From Marthasterias glacialis (lineage: Eukaryota > Echinodermata > Asteroidea > Forcipulatida > Asteriidae): a DNA stretch of 64,000 bases. The notes beneath the pieces are model-generated. The model ran no database searches and was not told the origin of the DNA. It was given only the letters and a program-made list of their open reading frames with translations. Position 1 is the first letter of the stretch, and every line of letters starts with the position of its first letter. Positions 60,217 through 64,000 of the stretch are shown one piece after another. Location: the NCBI GenBank assembly GCA_911728455.2, contig OU452229.1, positions 17,302,754 to 17,366,753 of the forward strand. Reading direction: 5' to 3'. The position numbers were made by a program, and so were the translations under genes.

Positions 60217-63200
60217 CTGCAAACAGGAGAAAATACATACGTATACAACACATGTTTTGTATATCTTTACGCATTACTCTTATTAAATAGCAGGTGTACG
60301 TACATTTTTCATAAACATCTTACCATACTTTACACGCATCAACATGCTTAAATACTGAACCTAAAGAATAATTCTTGAAAACTTCTAGTTTATTTCATCG
60401 TAACACTCCGCAAGCAGCAGGCTAATAAAATGTGTTCACGCAGTAGATGCATATTAACTGTTGCTTAGACACAAATTTTCATGTACAATGCTTACTAATG
60501 CAGACAAGAATTTAAAATAATAAAAAAACAGTGACAAGAAAAGTACAAAATATGATAATTTGACATAATGTACCCAAAGTAAATATAAATCCTTCCTTAT
60601 TTTGGAAATTTCCTTAATAATAACCTTTTGAGATGTGTAGACTTTTTCGGCTTTCTCCAAGAGGAGAGCAGCAATCCAAGGGTTGCTGCAGGCATCAGCT
60701 GATGGGTGCACTTGCTAGCAACTCAAGGTGGCATTTGTACTTGACTAGTCTCTCATCAGATGCTGATGTGGACATGCGAGACTTCAACTGCATACAAATA
60801 AAACTGAACTGAGATTCAAACTGCCCAAGATTTGTACATTTAACACAGTGCACAGACGATACTTAATATTCCGTGATTGTGCACCAGCCACACATTACTA
60901 ATGGCATATTACACTGGTTCCCTGCACGATGCTGTGAGATGTGGTTGAATAGTAAGGGTATTGCCCTTATACCATGTCAGCCATCTTGGGGGTTGGTCAA
61001 GATCATATGACCTAGCCACTGACAATATACTATGTCCTCAACATAGTCATCACCCATCCACATATAGTCATAATACACACCCAACTAATTCGGCTTGTTT
61101 AACATGCTAAATCATATGAAATTACTACCTCACTAATATACACAGGATCACATGTACATAAAAAAAAATTGCCTGCGCATATTTAAGTGTAGAATCGAGA
61201 GGAGCTGGATATGCACAGATTGCATGATAAACCAGAGCGGATTCACCACAAGGGCTGATACCGTACACAGGTTGATGGGGACTTCTTACATTTACATTTA
61301 AGTACACATCTTCACAGGCACATACATGTATTACTTGATATCAACTTAACATAATTCACAAGGACTAGGGTGCAGGATACATAATGTAATGTACATGTAC
61401 TCTACACACTTGTACATTATTTATACGGCAAATCTACCATGTACAAAAAATTCATTCTAGTGAATTCACAGCACATAATCCTCCGCGATGTAAAACTGTA
61501 CTGGATCGGAACTTTGCGGTTTAAATAATTTGGCATCATATCAACGAGTGCGTAACGCTGGTTTGATATTTTAAGAGCTATGTATTAATTCACAAAGATG
61601 ACACTGTAATCGAATTTGAAATGATTTTAATACAGGTGGGTTAATTGATTTACAACAAAAACAGGTGTACTGCACATATATTGAAAAGTTGTACTAACTG
61701 ATAAAATCGCTGCTGGTCTACAACCTTCTACGGTAAATAAATTTGTGCTATTAAGTCGAACGGGTACATTAGTTCTGACGCTCTTCAACATGCATTCAGT
61801 ATTCTTATTTGATGAGTTCAAATCAAGTGAAACTCATACAATAATAATGTTTACAAAAATGGGGGGGTGCAAGATTGTTTTTTTTTTTATAAATTGTGCT
61901 CCCAGGTGAAAATAAAAATATTTATTTTTTATTTTACCGTTTCTTTAAAGTGGTTGTACAGGGTCAAATTTGTTGATTCTAAAAGTTTATTTAAACCTAA
62001 GCACACATACATAAAACCAACAGAGCAAATCTCATTTGTAACAATTATTGATACACTGTTGTGATTGCTGGTCAAATTGTCAAAATTCCAGATATTGTTT
62101 TGTTTTTTTAAAGGTAGCTGCCGATTTGACATGCAACACTGTTATAAAGGCTACAAGGAAAATATGAAATGAACACCCTCGTCAAAACAATGTTTACCGA
62201 CAACATCATGGTCATCTCTCACATCGGATGTAATTTATATTTCATGACAAAGCAAGTGGCAATGGGCAGTGGGCGTACTATGGGGATGGACTTGTTATAA
62301 ATAAATAAATAAACGTCAAAAATAAGTATGATGAAGTATCGAGAAATCAAAATTCATGCATAGTGGTTCTCAGACTTCAACGTTTCAAAACTTGAGTAAA
62401 AGGGTTATGAACTCTCCTTATCAAAGGGAGGCTACATAATTCTTGTAAAAGAAATGATGAGAATCAATTTTCATGTGAGTTTTCTTTACATCATGAAACT
62501 ACATGTTTTTTAAAACAGCATAATTTTAAATGCTTCTGATTTTATATGAAATGCTTCTGGTGAAATGACTTCAAGGATAATCCATACAACCTCAAATTTA
62601 TCTAGCATTAACAACTAATTGTTTAATCAATTTTACTTCAACTGATAATAATTTAGTTGCGTAATTAGGTCATTATCATCGATATGTGTCTTCTCTATTA
62701 ATGCTACTCATTAAAAAAAGATTTTGTAACATAACAAATGTAATTTCCGGAGACGTCAACATACAGAGTCTTTCCTTGAAATGCTACCAGAACGTCCCAG
62801 TTCAATTTGTCCACAAACATGCATCCAGCCAAGCATTCCTATAAATGTCAAGATGTTCAATATCAATCGAATTTAACATTTGCGGTTTTAAGGTCAACGT
62901 AGTTTCAGAACAGATAGCACCCCACCGTTCCACCGTAACCACTCTCCATTTGCGTCCAGGCCAATTAGAATCTGAGCGCGCAAAGACAACAAAAGACTCC
63001 GCGACTTCCCGCAGTTAACGGAATAATGAAATTAAAATGTCAACCAGGTAACGGGGAGGCTTGTTAGAGCGCCAACAACAGCGGTGGCCATCACAGACCT
63101 TTAATGCCAAGGAGTGATGAGGTAAGAGCGTCTGCATATGGGCCACTGAGTGAAATAAGAGATGTGAAGGAGTGACGTCAATATAGCTGTGAACAAACCT

Positions 63201-64000
63201 GGGACTCCGTGCAATGGCTAAATGCCAACCTTTAAGCGAGTCAGGAATTCTGCTTCCTGGATAGGAAAGCAACAACAAAGAGCAGTAAGCACAGCCAAGG
63301 GACACACTACCTATTTCATGATCTATTTTGAAAGCTGGGCGGCAAAATAATCATAACAAGTTGGGATTAACTACAGTAAATAAAATTGGGTGAGATACAA
63401 TTATCTGTTCCTTTTAGCTTTCAAATCTACTTTTTAAATTTTCTTTCTGGTTAAAAAGTGAAAAAGTTTTGGTTCTGAATTTACAGTGGTTTCATTAAAA
63501 CTATGTTATAGTGTTGAACAAAGATAGTTTTTGATTTTAGCTTATAATAAAAAAGTTCATGTCTGAAATAGTGATGACCTTATGAGTAAAATCTTCAAAT
63601 TAAAAATAAATTTACAAACGCATATTGATAATTGTTATTTGTCAATTGGAAAATCTAGAGGTCTGTTTTGTTTATTGTTTATCCCTCTTCAAATTCATGT
63701 GGACTAAAAAAAAATGTCATCAAATTGAATCAATTTGGGGTCTAATAAATTCAGTAATTGATTCAATTTTTTTCTTCTTTTTCTCATAAAATGATTTGAA
63801 GAATGATACGACTTTTGTACAGCTCTAATAGAATGTATCAGCATAGATTTGTTATCTGTAGACTTTCAACAACCAATCTCATACATGTTCTAGCAACGTG
63901 CTTCCTAAAAGTTCCTCTTCCAAAAAATTGAACACACAACCAACTATTTCAGCATCTTGTCATCATCTTGATCATAAGCCTCTGTATCTCACTAAATCTA
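60217..64000. other. Region upstream of R3HDM coding exons (probable 5' intron)
   Basis: No coding exon is seen. 60220-62700 is AT-rich with scattered ACATGT motifs. 62750-63310 is richer in GC, free of the repeats seen elsewhere, and a candidate regulatory element. 63310-64000 is AT-rich. Confidence 0.5.
62750..63310. promoter_or_regulatory. Candidate non-coding element or upstream exon region, R3HDM
   Basis: A repeat-free, relatively GC-rich block between AT-rich flanks. It contains TGACGTCA (63174-63181), GCCAATTAG and AACAACAAAG. It could be an enhancer, an alternative promoter or an untranslated exon; nothing in the sequence decides. Confidence 0.25.

Overview
This window is eukaryotic, AT-rich and intron-dense, and it looks like part of a marine deuterostome nuclear genome. 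Echinoderm is the most likely source and sea star is my best guess. That guess rests on the three gene families, short exons in long introns, many palindromic non-autonomous elements (including a family ending in CCCAATTTCATAGAGCTG), tRNA-derived SINEs and abundant ACATGT-type repeats. The species cannot be settled from the sequence alone. There are no bacterial operons, CRISPR arrays, phage or plasmid features.

Three protein-coding genes are supported, all on the minus strand, so transcription runs from high to low coordinates. (1) About 1-23760 is the 5' part of a talin gene. A predicted 5'UTR exon with a CRE- and YY1-bearing promoter lies near 23.7 kb, followed by an 18 kb first intron and two coding exons (5657-5513 and 4297-4200) encoding the F0 region; the gene continues off the left edge. 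(2) 26370-34096 is a complete PDSS1 gene (decaprenyl/solanesyl diphosphate synthase subunit 1) in ten exons, giving 410 residues with both DDxxD motifs. (3) 41719-60164 is a complete R3HDM1/R3HDM2/ARPP21-type gene in fourteen coding exons whose phases all agree, giving 1297 residues. It has a charged N-terminus, R3H domain, SUZ motif, NPQTG segment, long polyglutamine tracts and a C-terminal RRM-like region. Its 5'UTR continues to the right, possibly beyond the window. The three genes have no obvious functional link (adhesion, ubiquinone synthesis, RNA binding).

The rest is introns and intergenic DNA filled with repeats. These include minisatellites with units of 16, 19, 41, 78, about 118, about 120 and about 140 bp, numerous terminal-inverted-repeat (MITE-like) elements, SINE and LINE remnants, and local duplications.

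The most unusual observations are a short inverted-repeat element carrying a telomere-type CCCTAA array (35701-35843), a 140-bp minisatellite that has copied an R3HDM splice donor several times (46097-46790), an alternating 20/21-bp array of CCAACTATAGTTGG palindromes (36713-36867), and one palindromic element inserted inside another (55841-56426). I found no convincing new multi-gene system. Exon boundaries were derived by eye from splice consensus, reading phase and family resemblance.
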